Shown one piece after another: positions 17,160 to 24,693 of a stretch of 64,000 nucleotides of DNA (within the stretch, counting starts at the first letter, position 1; every line of letters begins with the position of its first letter). The notes under the pieces were generated by a model. It searched no databases and was not told the DNA's origin. It saw only the letters and a program-made list of their open reading frames with translations. The position numbers and the translations under genes were made by a program. Origin of the DNA: Actinomycetes bacterium (GTDB taxonomy: Bacteria; Actinomycetota; Actinomycetes; Actinomycetales; Microbacteriaceae); NCBI GenBank assembly GCA_023436775.1, contig JAEZHW010000036.1:1-64000 (forward strand), in the 5' to 3' direction.

Positions 17160-18588
17160 CGATCGGCCTTTCCTCTGCGTGGCGGAACAACCGCCGCTTA
17201 CTACTTGCCGCAACAGCCACCGCTAGGGTGACTGTACCAACGCGGCCCATCCACATCACCGCGACCAGCACCAGTTGTCCGAAGCCGTCCAGCGAGGCGG
17301 TCAACCCGGTCGACAACCCCGCCGTACCAAAGGCACTGATCACGTCAAACAGCACGAAGTCCAGCGCCGCCCCTGACGTATGCAGGATCAGGATGCACGC
17401 GGTGGCAATGGTGGTGGCACTCAGCATGAGCACGCTCAGCGCGACGCGCAGCACATCGTTCGGAATTCGACGACCGAAGGCCTCCATATCGGTGAAGCCG
17501 CGAGCCTCCGCCACGATGGCCAGGAACAGCACCGCCAGGGTGGTCACCTTAATACCGCCCGCGGTCGAGGCGGATCCGCCGCCGACGAACATGAGCATGT
17601 CCAGGACCAGCAGCGTGGAGCCGTGCATTTCAGAAATGTCCACGGTCGAGAAGCCGCCGGAGCGCGACATCATCGACAGGAACATGGAATGGAAGATCGT
17701 CTCGCCCGCGTCCAGGCGGCCGAAGGTCGCGGGGTTATCCATTTCGAGGATGGCCAGCATGATCGCGCCGGCCACGAAGAGGCCGAGCGTCACCGTGACG
17801 GTGAGTTTCACGTGCACGGTAAAGCGGTGAATCTTGCCGCGGATGCGACGGATGAAGGCGAAGATCACCAGGAAGCCGAGGCTGCCGAGGAAGACGCCGA
17901 CCATCAGCATTGACAGCGCCCAGCCGTCGCCCGCAATCGCCTCCATGCCGCCGGGCACCAAGATGAAGCCGGTGTTCGTGAAGGCCATCGCAGCCATCAC
18001 CAGGCTGTGCCAAAGCGCGAGGTACCAGGGCAGACCCGAGCTGAGCATGGATGGCAGCAGCAAAATGGCGAGCGCCACCTCGATCACCAGCATCGAGCCC
18101 GCGACCGTCAGCAGCAGCCCACCCATCTCGCCGAGGCGGATCGCCTGACTCTCGGAGACCGGTCCGTGGTGGATGCGCATCGGGTTGCTATCGCTGGCCG
18201 CCATCAGCTTCGCGCGCAGCCCCATGCGTCGCGACACCACCAGACCGAGCAACGAGGCGAGCGTCAGGACGCCGACCGCCCCGATCTGCACGCCAATAAA
18301 AATGACCGTGTGCCCGAAGGGTGACCAGTACGTGGCCATATCGACGGTGCTGAGGCCCGTCACGCAAATGGTCGAGGTTGCCGTGAACAGGGCCGTCGGC
18401 AGGTCGGTCCACTGGCCGCTCGCCGAGGCGATCGGTAGGGACAACAGCACGGCGACGATCGCGATCAGGCTGGAGAAGACCAGGATCGCAAAGCGCGCGG
18501 GGCTCGCAATCGCCTGATCCCGCCAGACGTCGTACCAGCGCTGCGGCTCGTCGGCGCGGCGCAGTCGCCGGTTGCTTCGACGAGCCAT
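17152..18588 (-). CDS. trkH: Potassium transporter TrkH/KtrB family, pore subunit
   Basis: Integral membrane K+ uptake subunit, 478 aa, four repeated M1-P-M2 units. The first selectivity-filter loop is visible in TSTICVTGLSTVDMA, and filter-like glycines recur (FTNTGFIL, MSRSGGFSTVD, FGTAGLSTG). Of two in-frame ATGs I chose the one at 18588, because GGGAAGGG precedes it; the other is at 18600. Operon with the RCK subunit. Confidence 0.92.
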   Translation of the reverse strand: MARRSNRRLRRADEPQRWYDVWRDQAIASPARFAILVFSSLIAIVAVLLSLPIASASGQWTDLPTALFTATSTICVTGLSTVDMATYWSPFGHTVIFIGVQIGAVGVLTLASLLGLVVSRRMGLRAKLMAASDSNPMRIHHGPVSESQAIRLGEMGGLLLTVAGSMLVIEVALAILLLPSMLSSGLPWYLALWHSLVMAAMAFTNTGFILVPGGMEAIAGDGWALSMLMVGVFLGSLGFLVIFAFIRRIRGKIHRFTVHVKLTVTVTLGLFVAGAIMLAILEMDNPATFGRLDAGETIFHSMFLSMMSRSGGFSTVDISEMHGSTLLVLDMLMFVGGGSASTAGGIKVTTLAVLFLAIVAEARGFTDMEAFGRRIPNDVLRVALSVLMLSATTIATACILILHTSGAALDFVLFDVISAFGTAGLSTGLTASLDGFGQLVLVAVMWMGRVGTVTLAVAVAASSKRRLFRHAEERPIVG

Positions 18589-18689
18589 AGCCCTTCCCAT
18601 CTTCCGCAGGCGCGGCGGATGTCGATTCTAGCCCGCAGCCACCGGAAATCTCAGCGCTCCGCCTCGCGTCGCGCCACGTCCTTCTTCGC

Positions 18690-18719
18690 TGGACAAGGCC
18701 TGAGAATCGGCTCTACAGT
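18690..18719 (+). promoter_or_regulatory. Promoter of the HTH gene
   Basis: TGGACA (18690-18695) and TACAGT (18714-18719) are 18 bp apart. The resulting leader of about 57 nt contains a CTTCCG/CGGAAG inverted repeat before the ribosome site GAAAGG. Confidence 0.5.
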
Positions 18720-18783
18720 TATCAGGAGCAACTTCCGTCACGTGTGTCACAGGGACCACAGCGGAAGCGAAGAAAGGCACGCC

Positions 18784-19032
18784 ATGACGCAGGGGTTCCA
18801 GGACATGCGCTTCCTGACCGTTGCAGAGGTCGCCGAGACCATGCGGGTCTCGCGGATGACCGTGTATCGGCTCGTGCACGCCGGTTCCTTGCCGGCGATT
18901 CGCTTCGGCCGTTCGTTCCGCGTGCCGGAAGCTGCCGTGCTCCAGGCGCTCACCACGCCTGCGCTCGTGCAGCAGGCCGAGGCCGAAACCCAGGCCGAAT
19001 CGGGTTCCTCTGGAATCTCGAAGTCGGCCTAG
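18784..19032 (+). CDS. Excisionase-type helix-turn-helix protein
   Basis: Small DNA-binding protein, 82 aa, with a MerR/HTH_17-type domain at residues 8-60 (FLTVAEVAETMRVSRMTVYR, then a wing IRFGRSFRVPEAAV), followed by a Glu/Ala/Ser-rich tail. Such proteins are conserved in actinobacteria immediately upstream of the bS22 gene, as here (132 bp apart); the mycobacterial counterpart is Rv0500A. The ATG at 18784 has GAAAGG upstream. Despite the fold name it is not phage-associated here. Regulatory targets are unknown. Confidence 0.85.
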   Translation: MTQGFQDMRFLTVAEVAETMRVSRMTVYRLVHAGSLPAIRFGRSFRVPEAAVLQALTTPALVQQAEAETQAESGSSGISKSA

Positions 19033-19164
19033 CCGCGGGATTCCTGACAGCCGCGGTTGGAATGCCGCGGCATGATGCGGCTAGACTTACCCAGGCGCAG
19101 CCACAGGCTTTGGCCAATGTTCCGCGCCGTATAGGCATCCCGCCCCGACCGAGTGAGGCACCCA

Positions 19165-19263
19165 ATGGGTTCAGTCATTAAGAAGCGCCGCAAGCGCATG
19201 GCGAAGAAGAAGCACCGCAAGCTGCTTCGCAAGACTCGCCACCAGCGCCGCAACAAGAAGTAA
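19165..19263 (+). CDS. Small ribosomal protein bS22 (AURKAIP1/COX24 family)
   Basis: A 32-aa, extremely basic protein beginning MGSVIKKRRKRMAKKKHRK. It matches the actinobacterial ribosomal protein bS22 seen in mycobacterial 70S structures (Rv0500B). It is shorter than most gene-finder cut-offs. The ribosome site is GTGAGG, 6-7 nt before the ATG. The position after the HTH gene is conserved across actinobacteria. Confidence 0.9.
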   Translation: MGSVIKKRRKRMAKKKHRKLLRKTRHQRRNKK

Positions 19264-19377
19264 GCGCGCGATCAAGCATCCGAGCGTCCGGACTCCGCAG
19301 CAGCGGTACCGGGCGCTCGTTGCATTCGGGCGAGGCGGTGGTCACTCCCCTGCGCGCGCCACGACAGCGACCGCGAA

Positions 19378-20277
19378 CTATCCGCGCGCGGCCTTCCGGA
19401 TCGCGCGCGCCTCGGCCTTCGTCGACTTCCGCAGTCGGCGCATCTCAGCCCGAGCAGCGTCCTCGATCCGCCTCGCCTCGGCCTCTGCGGCAGCACGACG
19501 CGCCTTGACCTGGGCCCGGACCTCGAGCCGGACTTCCTTGCCAGCGGCCCGACGCGCCTTCGCTTCCTTCTTCTCGGCGCGGGTGCGGCGGTACTTGCCG
19601 ATCGCGCGGATCGGCCAGCCCTTGGTCGAGGCGTAGCGGGTCAAGCCGCGGTCGGGGTTGACCGCGACCGCGTGACCGACCAAGTTCAGCATCGGAATGT
19701 CGTTGCGGGAGTCCGAGTACGCCCAGCAGTCCGCGAGGTCGGCGCCGGCTGCCGCAGCCACGGACTTGACGGCGGCCACCTTGCGCTCGCCGTGCATCAC
19801 GTGACCGTCGAGCTCACCGGTGTAGACGCCCTCGAAGTTCGCCAAGCGCGTGCCGATCGCACCATCAAACTCGAGGCGTTCGGCCAGCTTCTCGGCCACC
19901 TCGGCCGGAGTCGCCGTCACGAGCCACACCTGGTGTCCCATCGCCTGGTGGTCGCGAGCCCACTGCAATGCCTCGGGCGCGATGCGGGGCAGGATGTCGT
20001 TGTCCACGACCTCGTTGGCCAACGCCTCGATCTCGGCCACGGTGTGACCACTGAGCAGGCCCAGCGCGCGCTCGCGCACGCTCATCAAATGCGCACGATT
20101 CTCGCCGACCGCGGTGAAGCGCATCTGCTGCCAGCCGAAGACCAGGATGTCCCACAGCCCAATGAATCCGTGGCGGAAGGCACCTTTGCCGAAGTAGTAC
20201 AAACTGGCACCACGCAGCAGCGTGTTGTCAACATCAAAGAAGGCAACGGTCGCTGGGGCGTGCTGTGGGCTCGGCAT
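19378..20277 (-). CDS. HAD-IB family phosphatase with basic coiled-coil tail
   Basis: 299 aa. The HAD core has motif I FFDVDNTLL (Asp15, Asp17), motif II LVTATPAEVAEKLAERL, and motif III/IV YSDSRNDIPML; the family (SerB-like, mycobacterial Rv0505c) acts on phosphoserine or lysophospholipid-type substrates. The last 70 or so residues form a highly charged Lys/Arg/Glu/Ala helix that is not part of the HAD fold and could bind RNA, DNA or membrane. Start ATG at 20277, 9 nt after TATGAT on the minus strand. The frame stays open upstream through the divergent glutaredoxin gene, but that is a shadow. Confidence 0.88.
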   Translation of the reverse strand: MPSPQHAPATVAFFDVDNTLLRGASLYYFGKGAFRHGFIGLWDILVFGWQQMRFTAVGENRAHLMSVRERALGLLSGHTVAEIEALANEVVDNDILPRIAPEALQWARDHQAMGHQVWLVTATPAEVAEKLAERLEFDGAIGTRLANFEGVYTGELDGHVMHGERKVAAVKSVAAAAGADLADCWAYSDSRNDIPMLNLVGHAVAVNPDRGLTRYASTKGWPIRAIGKYRRTRAEKKEAKARRAAGKEVRLEVRAQVKARRAAAEAEARRIEDAARAEMRRLRKSTKAEARAIRKAARG

Positions 20278-20343
20278 GTCCTGTCCATCATACGGGGGGC
20301 GCCTGCCCGAATTGCGGGAACCACTGCCCGGTAGCATGAGGAC

Positions 20344-20625
20344 GTGCACGAGATTCGGCTCACCCTGCTGACCCGCCCCAACTGTCACCTGTGCGAGGAG
20401 GCTCGCGTCGTCATCGACGAGATCCTCGCTGAACGTGCTGCCGCGGGACTCCAGGACGCAAACTTTGAGGAACTCAGCATCGACGGCGATGAGGTGCTCA
20501 CGTACCACTTCAACGAAGACATTCCGGTGGTGTTGATCAACGAGCAAGTGCACGACATCCTGCGCGTCAACCCCGAGCGCCTCCGCCAGGCGCTGCGCGC
20601 ACTCGACCAGACGAAGGAAGACTGA
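20344..20625 (+). CDS. Glutaredoxin-like thiol-disulfide protein
   Basis: 93 aa with a thioredoxin fold (DUF836/glutaredoxin_2). Redox motif CHLC follows TLLTRPN; the cis-Pro loop is DIPVVLINEQ. Start GTG at 20344, 6 nt after TAGCAT (20332-20337), is leaderless. It overlaps the downstream Dabb gene by one base (TGATG), indicating co-translation. Confidence 0.88.
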   Translation: MHEIRLTLLTRPNCHLCEEARVVIDEILAERAAAGLQDANFEELSIDGDEVLTYHFNEDIPVVLINEQVHDILRVNPERLRQALRALDQTKED

Positions 20626-20924
20626 TGATCCGCCACATTGTTCTTTGGAAGCTCAAGGACGACGCCGACGCGACCCGAGAGGAGCGCATCGCCGCGATCC
20701 GTGGCGCCATCGAGCCGCTCGCCCAGTCGGTGCCGAGCGTCCGGTCCCTGCAGGTCGTAGAAAACAGCGCCTACCACGAGGCCAACTACGAGGTCGCGCT
20801 GATCTCGGAGTTCGATGACGTGGCCGGCCTGGACGAGTACCAGCAGCACCCCGAGCACGTCGCCGCCGCCGCAATCGTGCGCAGCCAGGTGCAGGGTCGC
20901 GCTTCGATCGACTTCGAGGCCTAA
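20625..20924 (+). CDS. Dabb family (stress-responsive A/B barrel) protein
   Basis: 99 aa, beginning MIRHIVLWKLK, the typical start of the dimeric alpha/beta-barrel family, with conserved YEVALISEFDD and YQQHPEHV. Actual reaction unknown; members include stress-induced proteins and small-molecule cyclases. Coupled to the glutaredoxin gene by a one-base overlap; a strong terminator follows. Confidence 0.85.
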   Translation: MIRHIVLWKLKDDADATREERIAAIRGAIEPLAQSVPSVRSLQVVENSAYHEANYEVALISEFDDVAGLDEYQQHPEHVAAAAIVRSQVQGRASIDFEA

Positions 20925-20931
20925 AGCCAAG

Positions 20932-20974
20932 CAACGAAGAAGGGGAGCGGCAGCGCCGCGCCCCGTCTTCGTTG
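20932..20974. terminator. Bidirectional terminator between Dabb and YegP-like genes
   Basis: CAACGAAGA at 20932-20940 pairs with TCTTCGTTG at 20966-20974, and GGGG/CCCC extends the stem inward. Both flanking genes end toward it. Confidence 0.75.
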
Positions 20975-20981
20975 GTGAAAC

Positions 20982-21161
20982 TTAGTCGAGCTCGACGACC
21001 TCAGCGTCCGCAGCGTTGCGACGCACCGAGTCGATGCCGTTCTTGGCGCTCGCCTTGCTGGAGTAGCCCTCCGAAACTGCGATGACTTCGCCGTTACCGG
21101 CCTTCAGACGGAAGCGGTACTCGCCCTTCTTGTCCTGGTACAACTCAAACTTGCCCGCCAT
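20982..21161 (-). CDS. YegP-like DUF1508 protein
   Basis: 59 aa, one DUF1508 unit: MAGKFELYQDKKGEYRFRLK at the start, then the conserved Gly-Glu-Val-Ile and SEGYSSKASAKNGIDSV. E. coli YegP has two such units. The ATG at 21161 has AAGGAG upstream. The molecular role is unknown; homologues are often stress-induced. Confidence 0.88.
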   Translation of the reverse strand: MAGKFELYQDKKGEYRFRLKAGNGEVIAVSEGYSSKASAKNGIDSVRRNAADAEVVELD

Positions 21162-21235
21162 GGGAACTCCTTCAAATAGGTGGGGTCGGTGAGTGCTTGC
21201 CTCGCCGGGATTCCACTGTAACTGTGTTCGGTCGT

Positions 21236-22591
21236 TTACGGCAGCAGCCGGTTCGGGCCGCGGAACAGGTACGTCACCTCGCGGATCGACGGCTGGTCCA
21301 GCAGCAGCATGATCAAGCGGTTCAGGCCCATGCCGAAGCCACCGTGCGGCGGGACGCCGTGGCGGAAGAAGTCGAGGTAGAAGCCGAGCTCTTCCGGGTC
21401 CAGACCCTTCTCACGAGCCTGCGCCTCGAGCACGTCGATGCGGTGCTCGCGCTGGGCACCGGTGGTGATTTCGACGCCCTTCCACAGCAGGTCGTAGGAG
21501 TTGGTGACGCTCGGGTCGGCCTCGTTGCGCATGTGGTAGAACGGGCGGATATTCCAGGCATAGTCCGTCACGAAGACGAACTCGTGGCCGTAGGTCTCCT
21601 TGACGTAGGCGCTCAGGCGGCGCTCACCCTCGGGGTCGAGGTCACCATCTTCCCGCGGCACGGTGTAGCCGTTCGCCTTTAGGATTTCGTGCGCCTCGGC
21701 CAGCGGGATGCGCGGGAACGGCAGCGAGGGGACGACCACCTCAACACCGAAACGCTCCTTGATCTCGTCGCCGTACTTGTCGGCCACGGCCTGGAGACCG
21801 GCGTGCAGCAGCTCCTCCTGCATGCGCATGACGTCTTCGTGGCTCTCGACCCACGAAATCTCGGCGTCGATCGAGGTGAACTCGGTGGCGTGCCGCGAGG
21901 TGAAGGACGGGTCGGCGCGGAAGGCCGGACCGATCTCAAACACCTTGCCAAGACCGGCCGGCTGGGCCATCTGCTTGAAGAACTGCGGCGACTGGGCGAG
22001 GTACGCCTTGGTTTCGAAGTATTCGACCTCGAACAGTTCGGCGCGGCTCTCACTGGCCGAGGCCATCAGCTTCGGGGTGTGGATCTCGATGAAATCGTTG
22101 TCGATCCAGTACGTGCGGAACGCGTGCTCGAGGGTGGTCTGCGCGCGCAGGGTGAGGTTCTGCTCGGGGCGGCGCAGGTCCAGGAAGCGCCAGTCGAGGC
22201 GCTTGTCGATGGACGAGTCCGCCGCGATCGGGGGCTCGGGGTGCGCCTCGGTGACGACGGTCAGCGAGGCGATCTTCACCTCGAGGCCACCAAGCTTCAC
22301 GCGCTCGTCGTGCTTGAGTTCACCGATGACGGTGATGAAGGTGCCCGCGTTCAGCGCGCCAATCTGCTCGGTCAGGGCCAGCTTCGCCTCTGCCTCGGCC
22401 ACCGCATCGCCGGTCAGTTCCGGATCGATTTCGCGGGTCGCCGGGTTGACCAACTGGGCAGCACCGGTCTCGTCACGGAGGATGACGAACTGCACCTTCT
22501 TCTGGTCACGGACCGTCTCGACCCAGCCGGATACCTGGACGGTGCCCTCCGGCAGTGCGGACAAATGCTGAATGGTTACGCGCGCGCTCAC
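21236..22591 (-). CDS. aspS: Aspartyl-tRNA synthetase, archaeal/short type (likely Asp/Asn non-discriminating)
   Basis: 451 aa: an N-terminal OB fold (VQVSGWVETVRDQKKVQFVI) and a class II core with motif 2 FEIGPAFRAD and motif 3 GGFGMGLNRLIMLLL. It lacks the roughly 150-residue GAD insertion of standard bacterial AspRS (about 590 aa) and resembles the archaeal aspS2 type annotated as aspartate-tRNA(Asn) ligase. Such enzymes usually make Asp-tRNA(Asn) for amidation by GatCAB, not encoded here. The GTG start at 22591 has TAGACT 8 nt upstream on the minus strand, so it is probably leaderless. Confidence 0.92.
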   Translation of the reverse strand: MSARVTIQHLSALPEGTVQVSGWVETVRDQKKVQFVILRDETGAAQLVNPATREIDPELTGDAVAEAEAKLALTEQIGALNAGTFITVIGELKHDERVKLGGLEVKIASLTVVTEAHPEPPIAADSSIDKRLDWRFLDLRRPEQNLTLRAQTTLEHAFRTYWIDNDFIEIHTPKLMASASESRAELFEVEYFETKAYLAQSPQFFKQMAQPAGLGKVFEIGPAFRADPSFTSRHATEFTSIDAEISWVESHEDVMRMQEELLHAGLQAVADKYGDEIKERFGVEVVVPSLPFPRIPLAEAHEILKANGYTVPREDGDLDPEGERRLSAYVKETYGHEFVFVTDYAWNIRPFYHMRNEADPSVTNSYDLLWKGVEITTGAQREHRIDVLEAQAREKGLDPEELGFYLDFFRHGVPPHGGFGMGLNRLIMLLLDQPSIREVTYLFRGPNRLLP

Positions 22592-22663
22592 GAGGATTGA
22601 GTCTAGTGCGCTGACCTGGGCATCACCGGTCTTCGCACAGACTCATCCCCGTAGGATTGGCCT

Positions 22664-23314
22664 ATGCCTGCAGCCCGAATTCATTTGGTGCGCCACGGCG
22701 AAGTCGCGAACCCAACGGGGGTGCTCTACGAGCGTCTGGACGGCTTCCCGCTGAGCGCGCGCGGACATGCCATGGCCGACGCCGCGGCTGCTGCCCTGCA
22801 GGCTGAGGGCGTCACCGTCGGTCGACTGCTCTGCTCGCCCCTCGAGCGCACCCGCCAGTCGGCGCAGCCCTGGGCCGATCGCTTCGGCGTCGAGGCCGAG
22901 GCGGACGAGCGCCTGATCGAACCGTGGAACCGCTTCGCCGGCCGCGCCTTCGGCATGGGCGCCGGCCTGCTGCTGCGGCCGTGGGCCTGGCGGCACCTGC
23001 TCAACCCGGCGAAGCCGAGCTGGGGCGAGCCCTTCACCGAGGTCGCTGCCCGCATGTTCGACGTCATGAATGTTGCGGCCGACGCGGCCACCGGCTCGGG
23101 CGACATTGTGATGGTCAGCCACCAGATGCCGATCTGTATGGTGCAGCGCTCGGTCGCCGGCCTGCGCCTCCCGCACGATCCGCGGAAGCGGCGCGTGGCG
23201 CTGTCCAGCATCACCACCTTCGATCGGGCCGAGGACGGCTCGTGGTCGGAAGTGGCCTACCGTGACCCCGCCGCGCAACTGGCGACCGAAGCGGTCGACC
23301 GAGGGGCGGTGTAA
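22664..23314 (+). CDS. Histidine phosphatase family protein (phosphoglycerate-mutase-like)
   Basis: 216 aa with the catalytic LVRHGE motif (Arg10-His11-Gly12) and the second histidine in MVSHQMPI. It is the first gene of the cytochrome c maturation operon, the same position as Rv0525 in M. tuberculosis; whether it takes part in cytochrome assembly is unknown. ATG 6 nt after TAGGAT (22652-22657): leaderless. Confidence 0.88.
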   Translation: MPAARIHLVRHGEVANPTGVLYERLDGFPLSARGHAMADAAAAALQAEGVTVGRLLCSPLERTRQSAQPWADRFGVEAEADERLIEPWNRFAGRAFGMGAGLLLRPWAWRHLLNPAKPSWGEPFTEVAARMFDVMNVAADAATGSGDIVMVSHQMPICMVQRSVAGLRLPHDPRKRRVALSSITTFDRAEDGSWSEVAYRDPAAQLATEAVDRGAV

Positions 23315-23323
23315 GGAGTGAGC

Positions 23324-23938
23324 ATGCAGCAGCCTCGACGCGGCCTCGCCGCCATCGCGATCCTGATCCTGAGTCTGGGCCTGACCGCCTGCTCGAGCGA
23401 GGCCGACGAGCTCGCCGACCAGTACCGCGACGGTTCGGGCAAGGGCTACATCACTGCCTCAGGCGTGGTGACCGAGTTCCCGGCCGGCGAGCGCAGCGAA
23501 CCGATCTCCTTCTCGGGCCCGCTGGACATCGGCGGCACTGCGAGCGCCGACCAGTTCCGCGGCCAGGTCCTCGTGGTGAACTTCTGGTATGCCGGGTGCC
23601 CGCCTTGCCGCGTCGAGGCCGAGCACCTCGAGGCCGTGTACGAAGAGCTCGGTGGCGACGACGTTGCCTTCCTCGGCGTGAATGTGCGAGACGAGGCGGC
23701 CACCGCGCTGTCGTTCGCGGAAGCCTTCCAGGTGACCTACCCCTCGATCCTCGACGCCCGTGACGCGCAGGCGCAGCTCGCCTTCGCGGCCACCGTGCCG
23801 CCGAACGCCATCCCGACCACGCTGGTGCTGGACCGTGAGGGCCGGATCGCGGCCCGTATCCTCGGCATGATCGATTCGCCGTCGATTCTTCGCACCATCG
23901 TGAAGGACCTGGTGGCCGAGCCCGGGTCGGGGTCGTGA
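23324..23938 (+). CDS. resA: ResA/TlpA-like thiol-disulfide lipoprotein
   Basis: Exported thioredoxin-fold protein of 204 aa that keeps the CXXCH cysteines of apocytochrome c reduced. Lipobox LTAC gives lipid-modified Cys23; the redox motif CPPC is at 92-95, with cis-Pro in PPNAIPTTLVLD. I chose ATG at 23324 (AAGGAG 5 nt upstream) over the GTG at 23318, which would overlap the ribosome site. Receives electrons from CcdA, encoded next; genes overlap by 4 nt. Confidence 0.92.
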   Translation: MQQPRRGLAAIAILILSLGLTACSSEADELADQYRDGSGKGYITASGVVTEFPAGERSEPISFSGPLDIGGTASADQFRGQVLVVNFWYAGCPPCRVEAEHLEAVYEELGGDDVAFLGVNVRDEAATALSFAEAFQVTYPSILDARDAQAQLAFAATVPPNAIPTTLVLDREGRIAARILGMIDSPSILRTIVKDLVAEPGSGS

Positions 23939-24693
23939 ACGCCCCAGAACTCGTCCTCAGCGGCAACCTGCTGATCGGCATCCCGCTGGCCCTGGCCGCG
24001 GGGCTACTGTCGTTCCTCTCCCCCTGCGTGCTCCCGCTCGTACCGGGCTACCTTGGTTACCTGGGCTCGTTGGCCGATCACGCGGACCCGGAGGCGCCCG
24101 GTCGCGTCGCGGTGAACCGCCGCCGACTCACCGCTGCGGTCGCCCTCTTTGTGCTCGGCTTCACCGCCGTCTTCGTGGCCTACAACGCGGCCTTCGGCGC
24201 CCTCGGCTGGTGGCTGATTCGCTGGCAGGACCTGATCATCCGTATCGCCGGCGTGCTGGTGCTGGCGATGGGACTGGTCTTCATCGGCCGGATCGCTTGG
24301 CTGCAGCGCGTAGCGAAGCCGCAGGTGGAAAGCCGCGGCGGGCTGTGGGGCGCGCCAGTGCTCGGCATCGCCTTCGGTATCGGATGGACCCCGTGCACGG
24401 GTCCGGTGCTGGCCGCGATCTCCATCCTGAGCCTCGACTCTGGCTCCGCGTGGGTCGGCGTGCTGCTGGGCGTGATGTACTCGCTCGGCCTCGGCATCCC
24501 GTTCCTGCTGGTGGCCTTCGGCATCGGCTGGGCCTCAGATGCGCTGCGCTGGGTGCGCACCCACATTCGCACCATCAACCTCATCGGTGGCGGCATGCTG
24601 GTGCTGCTCGGCATCCTGATGGTGTCGGGCCTGTGGTCCGGATTCATGAGTTGGCTGCAAGGAGTGATGCCTGGGTATGTCACGGCCATCTGA
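23935..24693 (+). CDS. ccdA: Cytochrome c biogenesis protein CcdA
   Basis: Six-helix membrane protein, 252 aa, that carries electrons from cytosolic thioredoxin to ResA. The two redox cysteines are visible in SFLSPCVLPLVPGYLGY and GWTPCTGPVLAAI, the DsbD_beta/CcdA signature. GTG start overlaps the resA stop by 4 nt. Confidence 0.94.
   Translation: MNAPELVLSGNLLIGIPLALAAGLLSFLSPCVLPLVPGYLGYLGSLADHADPEAPGRVAVNRRRLTAAVALFVLGFTAVFVAYNAAFGALGWWLIRWQDLIIRIAGVLVLAMGLVFIGRIAWLQRVAKPQVESRGGLWGAPVLGIAFGIGWTPCTGPVLAAISILSLDSGSAWVGVLLGVMYSLGLGIPFLLVAFGIGWASDALRWVRTHIRTINLIGGGMLVLLGILMVSGLWSGFMSWLQGVMPGYVTAI

Noticed and set aside
18784..19032. Mobile-element excisionase
   Set aside because: Only the fold is excisionase-like; its place next to bS22 is conserved in actinobacterial core genomes and no integrase is present.
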